Source of the DNA: Aliihoeflea sp. 40Bstr573
GTDB taxonomy: Bacteria; Pseudomonadota; Alphaproteobacteria; Rhizobiales; Rhizobiaceae
NCBI RefSeq assembly: GCF_024105655.1
Contig: NZ_JAAAMH010000007.1
Location: forward strand, 62,001 to 126,000
Direction: 5' to 3'
DNA length: 64,000 nt
Part shown: positions 16,753 to 24,765 of the stretch, piece after piece
Layout of the letters: each line of letters begins with the position of its first letter
How positions within the stretch are numbered: position 1 is the first letter of the stretch
Translations under genes and position numbers: made by a program
Notes under the pieces: generated by a model
Seen by the model: the letters and a program-made list of their open reading frames with translations, nothing else
Database searches by the model: none
Told to the model about the DNA's origin: nothing

Positions 16753-17583
16753 ATGCGGTTATGGATCTGGTCGGACCTGCACCTCGAGATGCAGAATGTA
16801 CGGATTCCAAACGATGCCCCCGCCGGCGTCGACGTCATCGTCATCGCCGGCGACCTAGCACATGCGGACGAGCTGAGAAGCGAACTCGAATACATTTCCG
16901 ACCGCTACGAGTTGCCCATCGTGTTCGTTCCCGGCAATCACGAGTTCTATGTCGGCCTGGGTCAGAGCGGACTTCGCCGCGGCGTTGAAGCAGACCGCCG
17001 GCGCATGGGCTTGATCACTGTCAAGAGTCACCTGATGTCGAACCGCGTTTACGTCCTCGACGACAGCTCGGTGATCATCGACGGCGTTCGGTTCCTCGGT
17101 TCGACACTATGGACGGATTTCGCCTTCGATCGAGCCGGCGAAGCCGAAGGGCATTCTCCGGACGAGATCGCCGCGGAGAACATGCGTTTCGCACATATGT
17201 CGATGATGGACTACCGCCGCATCCCCGGTCTCGACGCCGCCGCTGTCCTGGCCATGCATCGGACGTCGCGTGACTATTTGTGCCGGGAACTGGCACAGGA
17301 GTTCGCGGGACCGACTGTCGTGGTGTCGCACCACGTTCCGCATCCGGCGGGCGAGCCGCCGATCTATCGAAACGAGCCTGGAAACTGCTATTTCACGAAC
17401 TCGGCCGGGGCGTTCGGTAAGATCCTCGAAAGCGTCACGGGGCCGGATCTATGGATTTACGGCCATACCCATTACCCCGTCGATGTCGAGATCGGCCGCA
17501 CGCGGCTGCTTTGCAATCCGCATGGGTATCGAGGGCGCGAGGACGGAAACGGGTTCAACTGGGGGGTGACCGTCGATGTCTGA
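16753..17583 (+). CDS. Calcineurin-type metallophosphoesterase
   Basis: 276 residues with all metal-binding motifs of the family: SDLH (Asp8, His10), GDLAHADE (Asp34), GNHEF (61-65), VSHHVPH (His193, His194) and GHTH (237-240). Such enzymes hydrolyse phosphomonoesters or phosphodiesters, including nucleotides and nucleic acids, using two metal ions. The start MRLWIWSDLHLE is chosen because the first motif begins at residue 7, as usual for the family, and AAGGGCGG lies upstream; an earlier in-frame ATG at 16666 would cross the palindrome. First gene of a coupled operon (8-nt overlap with the next). Similar genes are frequent on phages, plasmids and ICEs; the substrate is unknown. Confidence 0.88.
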   Translation: MRLWIWSDLHLEMQNVRIPNDAPAGVDVIVIAGDLAHADELRSELEYISDRYELPIVFVPGNHEFYVGLGQSGLRRGVEADRRRMGLITVKSHLMSNRVYVLDDSSVIIDGVRFLGSTLWTDFAFDRAGEAEGHSPDEIAAENMRFAHMSMMDYRRIPGLDAAAVLAMHRTSRDYLCRELAQEFAGPTVVVSHHVPHPAGEPPIYRNEPGNCYFTNSAGAFGKILESVTGPDLWIYGHTHYPVDVEIGRTRLLCNPHGYRGREDGNGFNWGVTVDV

Positions 17584-18178
17584 CGAGACACCCGTTTGGG
17601 ACCCGGACGGCGTCCTGCCGGAGCACGAGCGTATCGGCCTCCTGCTCCATATTGAAGACAACTACGGGCGAAGGCGAGACGACTTCCGCGTGATCGCATA
17701 CACGCAAGTGCTTTGGTCCGGCTGGGAATGCGATCACGGCATCGTACTGATCGAGATCGACGGCCGGCGGGAGGTTCAGATGATCGCGGGCGTTTTCCAT
17801 CCCAATGATAGGGGCGCGGCTACAATGCTTCGCGAGCGGCTGCACGCCTATCGCGATGCGATCGCCGATACCGAGTTCTTCCTCTCCAGGCTCGAAGGCG
17901 ACGTCGCAGACGCAAGGGTCGGAAGCGGCGATTTCCTCCACGATCGCAAGTACCCGGACCCTGGCGAGACCAGGCGGAGGTTCGCGCTCGCAAATAAGAT
18001 CGCGCTGCATATCGAGAAGCAGGGCCTGACGGCGGAAGGTGCTGCCGGCATCGCCGGGATTTCCGCAAGCGAGATGGCGCAGATTACGATGAGTGGTGCG
18101 GCGTTCACGACTGATGCCCTGGCAGAGATTCTCCGCAGACTCGGCGGGGCTTTCGACGAGAGCGATGATGGTGCGTAG
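17576..18178 (+). CDS. HTH-domain protein, 200 aa
   Basis: Starts inside the metallophosphoesterase gene (8-nt overlap). The first ~130 residues are an unrecognised domain (HIEDNYGRRRDDFRVIAYTQ, WECDHGIVLIEIDGRREVQM). Residues ~134-190 read ALANKIALHIEKQGLTAEGA then AGIAGISASEMAQI and ALAEILRRLGGAFD, the pattern of an Xre/HigA-type helix-turn-helix. It may regulate the operon or act as an antitoxin-like component; no adjacent RelE/HigB toxin is recognisable, so the toxin-antitoxin reading is weak. Confidence 0.72.
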   Translation: MSDETPVWDPDGVLPEHERIGLLLHIEDNYGRRRDDFRVIAYTQVLWSGWECDHGIVLIEIDGRREVQMIAGVFHPNDRGAATMLRERLHAYRDAIADTEFFLSRLEGDVADARVGSGDFLHDRKYPDPGETRRRFALANKIALHIEKQGLTAEGAAGIAGISASEMAQITMSGAAFTTDALAEILRRLGGAFDESDDGA

Positions 18179-18605
18179 AGAACCGGATCTCGGAGAGAAC
18201 CTGACGGCGAAGTTTGCGTGGCTCGCGGAACAGAAATTCGCATGGGGCTGGGATTGCGGGATCGGCTGGGAGAAGATCCTCACGGATTTCCTGACGACGG
18301 TTGAGCAGGAATGCCCGGGCGGCAAGGGGTTCGAGATTCGTCAGGTCAAGGAGAAGCTCGGCACAGTCCGGTTTTACTTCGCGCTCAAAAATGTTGACGA
18401 AGCGGCCGCACGGCGCATCTACGACGCTGAAACCCTTCTCGATGCGCGCTCGCTCCACACATGCGAGATTTGCGGCGAGCGCGGTCGGCTGCGCAGCGCG
18501 GAAGGCTATCGCTTTGTCGCGTGCGACGAACATGCGGCGTTCGAAGGCAGGATCGTCACGACCTTCGGGCCGGAGACCCGATACCGGTTTCTCGGCGCAA
18601 CGTAG
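18165..18605 (+). CDS. Hypothetical protein with CxxC/CxxH site, 146 aa (paralogue 1)
   Basis: Overlaps the HTH gene by 14 nt; ATG at 18165 or 18168. The fold is shared with the next gene: WGWDCGIGWEKILTDFL, GGKGFEIRQVKEKLGTVRFY, then CEICGERGRLRS and FVACDEHA, a likely zinc site (two Cys, then Cys and His). The pattern (a Trp-Gly start, KEK-G-R block, CE-CG, C--HA end) is one I associate with mobile-element hypothetical proteins, but no function is known to me. Cytoplasmic, no membrane segment. Confidence 0.7.
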   Translation: MMVRREPDLGENLTAKFAWLAEQKFAWGWDCGIGWEKILTDFLTTVEQECPGGKGFEIRQVKEKLGTVRFYFALKNVDEAAARRIYDAETLLDARSLHTCEICGERGRLRSAEGYRFVACDEHAAFEGRIVTTFGPETRYRFLGAT

Positions 18606-18675
18606 CGTTGGTACGACCCTGACAAGGACGCCTTCGTCCAAGACGTGCCGCCGCAATCAGATGAGGAGAACTGCG

Positions 18676-19503
18676 ATGGCTGAGATCGACGACTTCTTCG
18701 AAGCGCAAGATGAGATTCAGGCTCATTTGGAAGGACGCTTCCCGTGGCTCGCAACGCAACGCCTCGACTGGGGGTTCGAGATCGGCCGCGGATGGCTCAA
18801 GATCCTCGAGGACTTTTTTGCCGAGGTCGATACCGCCCTTCACGGCGGTGAAGGCTTCACATTGCGGCAGGCGAAGGAAAAAATGGGCGGGTTGCGGCTG
18901 GCTTTTCTGGTCTCCGATGACGTCTCAGCGGCAGCTGCCGCCCGCATCTCCATCGCGCATCAACTCGCTTACGCGCGAGCTTATTACACGTGCGAAGTCT
19001 GCGGTGCGCCCGGGTCGCTTTATTCCATCGGCGGCTGGTGGACCACTGCGTGTGCTGAACACGCCGGAGCGAAGGCGACGGGCAGGAAAGCAAAGCCGTT
19101 CCAGCGCATCACCGATCATGTCGGCACCATCGCCGCAGGCCTGCTCGTCCGTTACCTGCCCAGGGAGGACCGGCTGACAATCGAGCGCGAGCACGGCGAT
19201 CGAACGCGTACGCCTGTTACGGCGGAAGAGGACGCGCGCGCGATACTCACGGAAGCCACACGCCTCGTCGAGATGTCCCGCGCGGCCGAGCGGCTGGCGG
19301 CGGCTCAGTCCGCGATCGCGGCCGAAGGCAAAATGTCCGACCTCGGAGCCGACGCGACGGAAATCGACGTCGCGGAGGAAGCGACGCGGCTGCAAAAGGA
19401 AGCGCGCGAAGAACTGCGCAAGGAAAGGTCCGAAGACACCTCCAAGCCCGAAAATGTACGCCCGCTCGATGGAACGACGCCGCCGCGAAAGAGGCCGCGA
19501 TGA
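18676..19503 (+). CDS. Hypothetical protein with CxxC/CxxH site and charged tail, 275 aa (paralogue 2)
   Basis: ATG at 18676 with GAGGAG upstream. The first ~140 residues parallel the preceding protein: WGFEIGRGWLKILEDFF, GGEGFTLRQAKEKMGGLRLA, CEVCGAPGSLYS and TTACAEHA. After this comes a separate region of ~130 residues rich in Ala, Glu and Arg with coiled-coil character (MSRAAERLAAAQSAIAAEGK, EATRLQKEAREELRKERSED) and a basic end. The pair therefore arose by tandem duplication followed by extension. Ends in a 4-nt ATGA overlap with the next gene. Confidence 0.7.
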   Translation: MAEIDDFFEAQDEIQAHLEGRFPWLATQRLDWGFEIGRGWLKILEDFFAEVDTALHGGEGFTLRQAKEKMGGLRLAFLVSDDVSAAAAARISIAHQLAYARAYYTCEVCGAPGSLYSIGGWWTTACAEHAGAKATGRKAKPFQRITDHVGTIAAGLLVRYLPREDRLTIEREHGDRTRTPVTAEEDARAILTEATRLVEMSRAAERLAAAQSAIAAEGKMSDLGADATEIDVAEEATRLQKEAREELRKERSEDTSKPENVRPLDGTTPPRKRPR

Positions 19504-19769
19504 CGGCCCGGGCATACTGGTGCCTGGGCTGCGGCTCGCGAGGACCTATCGCAGACTTAAAGGACAACTCCTGTCCGTCGTGCGGGAAAATCGACCGCTC
19601 GCGCTGGCTGTGCTGCCAGTGCGACACCGAAGGAACCGGACCTCGTCCGGACGCATGCCCGACCTGCGGCTGCCAAGATTCGTGGTTTCAGACCGGATCG
19701 GGCGACCCCGAACCGATGCGCGAAATCTTCGAGCGCGTGATGCGCGCGGCACTGGGGAGGCTGCATTGA
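19500..19769 (+). CDS. Small zinc-ribbon protein, 89 aa
   Basis: Four CxxC knuckles: Cys8/11 (WCLGCG), Cys25/28 (CPSCG), Cys38/41 (WLCCQC) and Cys53/56 (CPTCG), giving two tandem zinc ribbons of rubredoxin/rubrerythrin type. A short helical tail follows (MREIFERVMRAALGRLH). It overlaps the previous gene by 4 nt (ATGA) and the next by 4 nt (TTGA). Its second ribbon and tail resemble the next gene. Probably a zinc-binding adaptor; function unknown. Confidence 0.7.
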   Translation: MTARAYWCLGCGSRGPIADLKDNSCPSCGKIDRSRWLCCQCDTEGTGPRPDACPTCGCQDSWFQTGSGDPEPMREIFERVMRAALGRLH

Positions 19770-19954
19770 CCAAAACCCGTTGGCTGTGCGGAGCGTGCAG
19801 AAATGAGGGCGACGGCGCGACGCCCGATGAGTGTTCGGCGTGCGGCGAGACCCATTTCTGGTGTTTTGCGGTCGAGCCCCATATGTCGCTGTCCGCGCTA
19901 TATGATCAATTCAGGCGTCGGATGGCTGACCGCTTGCGGAGAACACTGCATTGA
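19766..19954 (+). CDS. Small zinc-ribbon protein, 62 aa, TTG start
   Basis: Translation from the TTG at 19766, overlapping the previous stop as TTGA, gives MTKTRWLCGACRNEGDGATP with Cys8/11 and Cys23/26 (ECSACG), a single zinc ribbon, then a helical tail LSALYDQFRRRMADRLRRTLH that mirrors the tail of the preceding protein (both end in LH). A longer frame from 19454 was rejected because it runs antiphase through the preceding gene. The gene is too short to be found by length alone; the conserved coupling and the four cysteines support it. Confidence 0.6.
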   Translation: MTKTRWLCGACRNEGDGATPDECSACGETHFWCFAVEPHMSLSALYDQFRRRMADRLRRTLH

Positions 19955-20196
19955 GCGATCTCGAGAAAATCCGACCTCGCCCGATTGGCGGCGAACCCAG
20001 CCGTTCACACAGGATTATCGACCGAATTCCGGAAAGGAAGCCGGATCTCGATGGTGGGCTTTTCGACCTACCCGCCTGCGAAATTGATATCGCACAAGCA
20101 CGCGGGGACCCTTGGTGGGTCATCCCCGCAGCTTTGATAATGTGGGCGCTCGTCGCGGCAGGTGTCGTGATGTTAATGATGGCGCTGGTCGTCTGA
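19951..20196 (+). CDS. Small single-pass membrane protein, 81 aa, TTG start
   Basis: TTG at 19951 overlaps the previous stop as TTGA. The product has a charged N-terminal region (LEKIRPRPIGGEPSRSHRII) and a C-terminal hydrophobic helix from about residue 56 (VIPAALIMWALVAAGVVMLM), so it is a tail-anchored or single-pass inner-membrane protein. Last gene of the operon; its end overlaps the convergent methyltransferase gene by 24 bases. Confidence 0.6.
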   Translation: MSDLEKIRPRPIGGEPSRSHRIIDRIPERKPDLDGGLFDLPACEIDIAQARGDPWWVIPAALIMWALVAAGVVMLMMALVV

Positions 20197-21333
20197 CGCC
20201 TGGCCACGCCGATGTCGGGCTTGCCGGATGCCATTCGTCAAGCCCTCTTCATGGCGAGCACGGCGACGCGAAACGGAATTGCGTCTCGCCATATCCGGGA
20301 CCTCAAGACCGGCGACCTTCCACAATGCTATGGCTTGAGCTTCGGATATCTCGATTGTGGCAACAACCAGCTGGTAAATCGCCTGGCGAGCCGGCGCACG
20401 GTCCAGCGAAACCACCCATGCATCGAGAAATTCCCGCAAAGCCGCGCCGACGGTGGCGGCCAGTTCGACCGGCACCGCATTGCCCAGCATTTGGTCGAGC
20501 GCCACCTTTGGCGCTCCCGACGGCCATTGGTAGTCCGGAGGAAACGTTTGAATGCGCGCCCGCTCGGCATGCCCGAGAACGGTGACGCCGCTGGATGGGC
20601 AGGCGGCGTCCCGGGGATGTCGCCGGTACGTCGAAGGCATCGGACGGCTGGTGCCGCGCACCGTTGGCGACGGGTCGTCCACGGAAAAAATTGCGCGCCG
20701 CGAATAGGAGCGCGGATGGCGGTAATAATGTTCGAAGTCGAGCGCTTCCCCGAAATACTCGCGCACTGACATCCGCGTCGTCGATGCGCGCTGCTGAAGC
20801 GGAGCTTCCAGAAAACCGTCATCCGCGCCCAGGACGCCGACCGTGAACAGTCGCTTGCGCTTCTGGGGCACACCGAACAGCGAGGCATCGAGCACGATCT
20901 GGGTAATCCCGTAACCGGCCTGGCGGAACCTGCGGATCGCTTCGGCCTGGGCGGCGCTTCGCGCGGCGCGATCCACATTTTCCATAATGAATGCCAACGG
21001 CCGTACTTCCACGACGGTGTCGGCGAACGTCACAGTGAGATCTGCTTGGACCCCTTCATGCCGCCGGCCAGCTGTCGAAAAATCCTGGCATGGCGGACCG
21101 CCAGCGACGATATCGGGTCCATAGGCCCGGATGGCATCAGCGGCCGCCCGGGCATCCGAAAGATCGAGCAAATGCGCCTGGTGAGCATGATTAAGTTGGT
21201 ATGTCTTCAGCGCGATCCCCCAACCATCAAAGCCGGCGACGACTTGGAGGCCGCCCTTCGCCAAGCCCGCCGAGAGCCCCCCACATCCGCAAAACAGGTC
21301 AACCGCTGTGTATTTCATATCGTCCCCGCTCAT
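20173..21333 (-). CDS. DNA (cytosine-5-)-methyltransferase, 386 aa
   Basis: Complete C5-methyltransferase: SAM-binding VDLFCGCGGLSAGLAKGG (11-28), catalytic GGPPCQDFSTAGR with Cys82, ENV at 118-120, QKRKRLF at 157-163, target recognition region, and motif X LGNAVPVELA. The last ~60 residues form a basic extension (ARRNSVSRRRARHEEG). ATG at 21333 (MSGDD) or at 21318 (MKYTAVD, with GGGGA just upstream) are both possible. No restriction endonuclease is adjacent. It is transcribed towards the seven-gene operon and overlaps its last gene tail-to-tail by 24 bases. Confidence 0.92.
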   Translation of the reverse strand: MSGDDMKYTAVDLFCGCGGLSAGLAKGGLQVVAGFDGWGIALKTYQLNHAHQAHLLDLSDARAAADAIRAYGPDIVAGGPPCQDFSTAGRRHEGVQADLTVTFADTVVEVRPLAFIMENVDRAARSAAQAEAIRRFRQAGYGITQIVLDASLFGVPQKRKRLFTVGVLGADDGFLEAPLQQRASTTRMSVREYFGEALDFEHYYRHPRSYSRRAIFSVDDPSPTVRGTSRPMPSTYRRHPRDAACPSSGVTVLGHAERARIQTFPPDYQWPSGAPKVALDQMLGNAVPVELAATVGAALREFLDAWVVSLDRAPARQAIYQLVVATIEISEAQAIALWKVAGLEVPDMARRNSVSRRRARHEEGLTNGIRQARHRRGQASDDQRHH

Positions 21334-21828
21334 TTCACTTCACTCAGTGTTTGGCGAAGACGACCGCGCCACAAGTCGCCGGCGGCTTACCATGCGGCAT
21401 CAACCGCCTACCGACGGCGAGGGCAGGGACAGTACCCGCATCTTCGAACGGTGGAGAATCTGATCGTTCGCGAGGGATCGGTGTCCAGCGACATCCTTGA
21501 GCGCTGGGGACCATTCTCAGGCATCCATTAGCGATCGACTGGGATTCGACTTTTCGTGTTGGGATCTCGTGCTACAAGATTGAACGGTGGGACCTTTGGC
21601 TCGCAGCGGCCGGTGCGAGCCGTCCGGATCCCCCAAGGCTTCACGCCGGCCGCTACGGCCAGCGGCACCGGGCCTCTATCTGCCCCGGCAGTCTAGCATC
21701 CGGAAATGGGCTTCCCCGCAAAGTATGCCGATCGCGCTTTGTTAACTTCGTCCGCGTCCTCGGCGGGCCGAGGGGCTCTCAAGCCGCCCCGTGCCCCCTA
21801 TCTGTTGTTCCCAGCAATGGAGGTCGCA
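21334..21828. other. Gene-free stretch with one hairpin
   Basis: About 495 bases. The only long frame (plus strand from 21046) is antisense to the methyltransferase. A hairpin GGCTCGCA (21598-21605) / TGCGAGCC (21614-21621) with an 8-nt loop is present. Divergent promoters for the methyltransferase and the 111-aa gene probably lie here. Confidence 0.4.
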
Positions 21829-22164
21829 ATGTCTTCTCTATATAACAGCCGCAATCCCGCCGGCGTCGCAGTCGGCCAGCTCGGTCTGCTTACCACGGTA
21901 CTCGCATCCGGCGTGATGGATTGCCACACACGCGGCATCGCCGCGATGCAGGCTGCGCGCCAGGCACGAGAGGAGCACGATACTCATGCCGCGCTCCATC
22001 ACCTCCACCGGGCCAACGAGGAACTCGGAATTCTGGCGCAGCGCGCCTTGGAGGAAGTCGCGCGGCTGACCCGCGCGAACGCCGATCTTCAAGCCGAGGT
22101 GCGTGTCCGGCAGGAGCACATCAACACGCTGCGGGTGCAACGCACCGCGGCAAATGCCGCCTGA
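21829..22164 (+). CDS. Hypothetical coiled-coil protein, 111 aa
   Basis: The ATG at 21829 has GGAGG 5 nt upstream, which decides the start over an ATG at 21706. N-terminal ~45 residues are mildly hydrophobic (VAVGQLGLLTTVLASGVMDC); the C-terminal half is a continuous helix with heptad-like Leu/Ala spacing (ALEEVARLTRANADLQAEVR), probably a coiled coil. Family unknown. Confidence 0.6.
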   Translation: MSSLYNSRNPAGVAVGQLGLLTTVLASGVMDCHTRGIAAMQAARQAREEHDTHAALHHLHRANEELGILAQRALEEVARLTRANADLQAEVRVRQEHINTLRVQRTAANAA

Positions 22165-22464
22165 ACCCATCTCCGACGCCGATTGGAGGTGGCTAAGGAC
22201 AATTATGGCGACTTCGTCTTGGAAGAGCCGGCCTACGCGGCAAAGCTTCTGGCTCTACGTGATAGGTGGTCGGAGACGAACAAACCATCCGGAACGCTCT
22301 CGTCGATCTCGGTATCATTCATGAACCAGGCGCAGGCGGGGGGGTATCATCAAAATCGGGCAATTTACTCCGGGAAAGGGGTAGCCGCCGACATAGCGCA
22401 CACAAAAATCCCGGAAACGCTGGGTTCCTGGGAGCAAGATGGCGAAATCGTTACGTAACGGATC
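22165..22464. other. Gap with one doubtful small frame
   Basis: A 91-residue plus-strand frame begins at a TTG at 22183 (MEVAKDNYGDFVLEEPAYAA). It has no ribosome binding site before it. I leave it uncalled; the rest holds nothing I can identify. Confidence 0.35.
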
Positions 22465-23202
22465 TCATACAGGCTTCATCGATCTGGAGTTGAGGTTTTC
22501 TCGCACGCGCTCGAGCATGTCCGATGTCGATGCCCCGCCGGCGAATTCAACTGCACGGCAGCTCGATAGCCCAGGCTTGCCCGCCGCCAACGCCGCAAAC
22601 GTCGGCGGCAGGGCAATGCCCACGACGCCACACTTCTTACCTTCGCTCGCCCTTGCGCAGGCACCCGGACCGGCGACCGCCAGGCGGCGGAGGTCGCTTT
22701 CAGGCAAGTCCAGGAGCCATTTTCGGACATGGGCCGGCACACCAGCGAGCGGAATCTGGGCCCGGTCCCCGGGCTTCGCCGAAGCATACGCATAAACGGT
22801 ATCGCCGACGGACGTCGAGCGCGGTCCACGCTTTCCTTCGGCTTGCGGGGCTGAGATCGCTAGGCTCCGCTTCTGCACTGCCTCAAGCGCGGCGGAGGCC
22901 ACGCTGTGGGCATCAGCGGCCGGATGGCGCGAATTTGCGGGGTTGACGTGGTCTGCGCCATTCCCGAAAATCATACTCAATCCGTAGTCGAGTATGTGGA
23001 ACGGAATCTTCAGGCAGTCGATCCCGAATTTGCTTATGATCCTAATGATCCGACCAATGATACCCAGAACTCTCAACGCACTTTCCTCCGGCAGCACCGA
23101 CGTCGCTGTAGGAGAATTTGCCGCCGGCTTGCATGCCGCAACGCGCGCGGGAAAAGTTTCGGCCAGAGCCCACCGGTCGGTATCTCCTATGGAGAACGAC
23201 AA
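22465..23202 (-). CDS. Hypothetical protein, about 245 aa
   Basis: The frame opens with a TTG at 23202; the true start is uncertain because no clear ribosome binding site is present. The N-terminal third has an amphipathic to hydrophobic stretch (RVLGIIGRIIRIISKFGIDC). The C-terminal half contains GVPAHVRKWLLDLPESDLRR and LAVAGPGACARASEGKKCGV, a segment type I have seen in hypothetical proteins of rhizobial plasmids and islands (recollection, not a search). No catalytic motif visible. Confidence 0.5.
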   Translation of the reverse strand: MSFSIGDTDRWALAETFPARVAACKPAANSPTATSVLPEESALRVLGIIGRIIRIISKFGIDCLKIPFHILDYGLSMIFGNGADHVNPANSRHPAADAHSVASAALEAVQKRSLAISAPQAEGKRGPRSTSVGDTVYAYASAKPGDRAQIPLAGVPAHVRKWLLDLPESDLRRLAVAGPGACARASEGKKCGVVGIALPPTFAALAAGKPGLSSCRAVEFAGGASTSDMLERVRENLNSRSMKPV

Positions 23203-23693
23203 TGGCGAAATAGCGAATGCAAACTGATCACGGAAGGGGAAGACGACGAGCGGCTCTTCTAGCCGTCAAGAAGCATGCGGGCATTAGGCCGGAAGCAGGC
23301 AAGATGCTGGGCAAGCGCGAAGGGACTATGTATGGTTACGGAGCTTTCCTGCGGGTTGATTTGAGATCGAGTGGGTGCAACGGTGGCGCTGAACATCCTC
23401 AACGGCGCAGTCTTCGCCGCGCACCGCAATGCCAGGATGTCGTCCTGTCTGAATGTCAGAAAATCAACCTCGTCGGTTTCGGACGAAGGCCTAACGCGGT
23501 CGCGTGTGTAGCGCGCATTATCAATACTGCCATTCCGAGGGAGCGTTGCCCAAGCAAGAGCCCCCGCCTTCGGATTTTGACCTTCTCAGATACTGATCAT
23601 GAAGTTGTATGGGTTCCCGCGATCTAGTGTCCGTGATTGAAGATTTGAAAAGTTGCAGGCTGTGCCGCGCGTGTTGGCGGCGATGAGGATCTT
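23203..23693. other. Gene-free stretch
   Basis: About 490 bases. A plus-strand frame 23217-23627 is Arg/Cys-rich without a binding site and is judged accidental. Nothing else recognised. Confidence 0.4.
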
Positions 23694-24014
23694 ATGCGGG
23701 CGATTATGGGTCTAGTCTTTGTGGCCATCCTTACCGGGTGCGCCACGCCGTCGAAGGAGATGAGCACTGCTGTTGGCGTGAAAGGCGACTACAAGCAGCT
23801 GGCCTCCTGCCTACAAGAAAAAACGAAGGACACTGCTCCTTGGAACGTCTCCGAGATCGATGAGCGACGCGTCGACGTCCGCCTTGGTAATGCGCCGGGC
23901 GACGTGTCGCGGATCGAGTTTCATCGGATTGATGATGCCGATACCGACGTTCGGTTCTTCATTCCTCATCCGGAGAGCTACATCGCTGTCGTGCTTACAT
24001 GTGGCGGTTCATGA
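23694..24014 (+). CDS. Small predicted lipoprotein, 106 aa
   Basis: Begins MRAIMGLVFVAILTGCATPS: a short positively charged start, hydrophobic core and lipobox LTGC with Cys16, so it should be exported and lipidated (outer or inner membrane anchored, periplasmic). GAGG lies upstream at good spacing. The mature part (TAVGVKGDYKQLASCLQEKT, IDERRVDVRLGNAPGDVSRI) has no family I recognise. It stands alone between gene-free DNA and the IS remnant. Confidence 0.7.
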   Translation: MRAIMGLVFVAILTGCATPSKEMSTAVGVKGDYKQLASCLQEKTKDTAPWNVSEIDERRVDVRLGNAPGDVSRIEFHRIDDADTDVRFFIPHPESYIAVVLTCGGS

Positions 24015-24183
24015 TCTCCACGCGCCGTTTCTGCCGCGGAGATACGCCGAGAAAAGCCACACCGAAGCGGGGCTGTTATCGAGGCCGAAGCTACCATTAA
24101 GAGCTCTTTAGCCATGTTCGAACAAGTCTTCGGGGGGGGGTGACTCGCGCCGCAATACGCGGTGACTATCGGTGCCGGAAGAT

Positions 24184-24765
24184 ACTAGGCAGTGTGGACG
24201 AATTTGATCAAGCATAGGCCGGCCGCGAAACTGACGAGGGATCGGTAGTTCCGTGGGTCTTTTCGCAGCAGGGCGACGCGCTTGAAGCGCTTGAGCCGCC
24301 CGAAGCCCTGTTCGATGCGGGCGCGGGCCTTGTAGAGCGCCCTGGCGAAGAAGGCTGGCGTGTTCTTCTCGTTGGCCTTGTGAGGGATCACCGGGGCAAT
24401 GCCACGAGCCCGCGCGGGCGGCGCGATTGGCCTTGCTGGAATAGCCTTTGTCGCCCAGCGCAACGCGTGGGGTGATGTCCGGCCCTATGTCGAGCAGTGT
24501 CTCGAAGCGGGTCAAAGCACGCCAGCGCACATTCTCCACCGCAAAGCAGTGCATCGCTTCCAAAAATAGCCGGTCGTCCGCGGCCTTGCGGCCCCGCGGG
24601 AGCAGGCAGGCGCGGAAAACCTCCAGCGCGTTCACCCGACCCGTATCCGTTATCTTCGTGGACATCGCCGACCTCTCAAATCAGTCGACAACCTCTGAAT
24701 CAAGCCGGATTCATCCGCGGAACCCCAAAAACTGTACCTGAGTCAATTCGTCCACACATCCTAGT
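24184..24765. mobile_element. Internally deleted IS5-family element (IS427-like), about 582 bp
   Basis: Inverted ends: ACTAGGCAGTGTGGACGAATT at 24184-24204 matches the reverse complement of 24745-24765 over 21 bases with two mismatches; the inner 13 bases GTGTGGACGAATT are identical. Between them lies a transposase gene that has lost its middle. Full-length members of this group are about 850 bp, so roughly 270-290 bp are missing. Both ends are intact, so it might still be moved by a transposase acting in trans. No convincing target duplication was found. Confidence 0.75.
24185..24665 (-). pseudogene. IS5-family transposase, deleted and frameshifted
   Basis: The N-terminal part (MSTKITDTGRVNALEVFRAC, ending RWRAL) runs straight into FETLLDIGPDITPRVALGDK, skipping the central section with the first catalytic Asp and most of the DDE core. 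A second lesion near 24410 shifts the frame: the correct continuation (GIAPVIPHKANEKNTPAFFA, ARIEQGFGRLKRFKR, to KFVHTA) is in another frame. The last Glu of the DDE triad is in ARIEQGFGR. The gene reads into the left inverted repeat and stops at 24185. Confidence 0.8.

Noticed and set aside
17576-18605. Toxin-antitoxin pair (HTH protein with its neighbour)
   Set aside because: The HTH domain resembles HigA-type antitoxins, but the adjacent protein has a Cys-site fold repeated in the next gene and no RelE/HigB-like features.
22183-22458. 91-residue frame with TTG start
   Set aside because: No ribosome binding site precedes the TTG and no relation to known families.
24132-24140. Nine-G homopolymer
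   Set aside because: Lies outside any supported gene, beside the IS remnant, so no coding effect can be argued.
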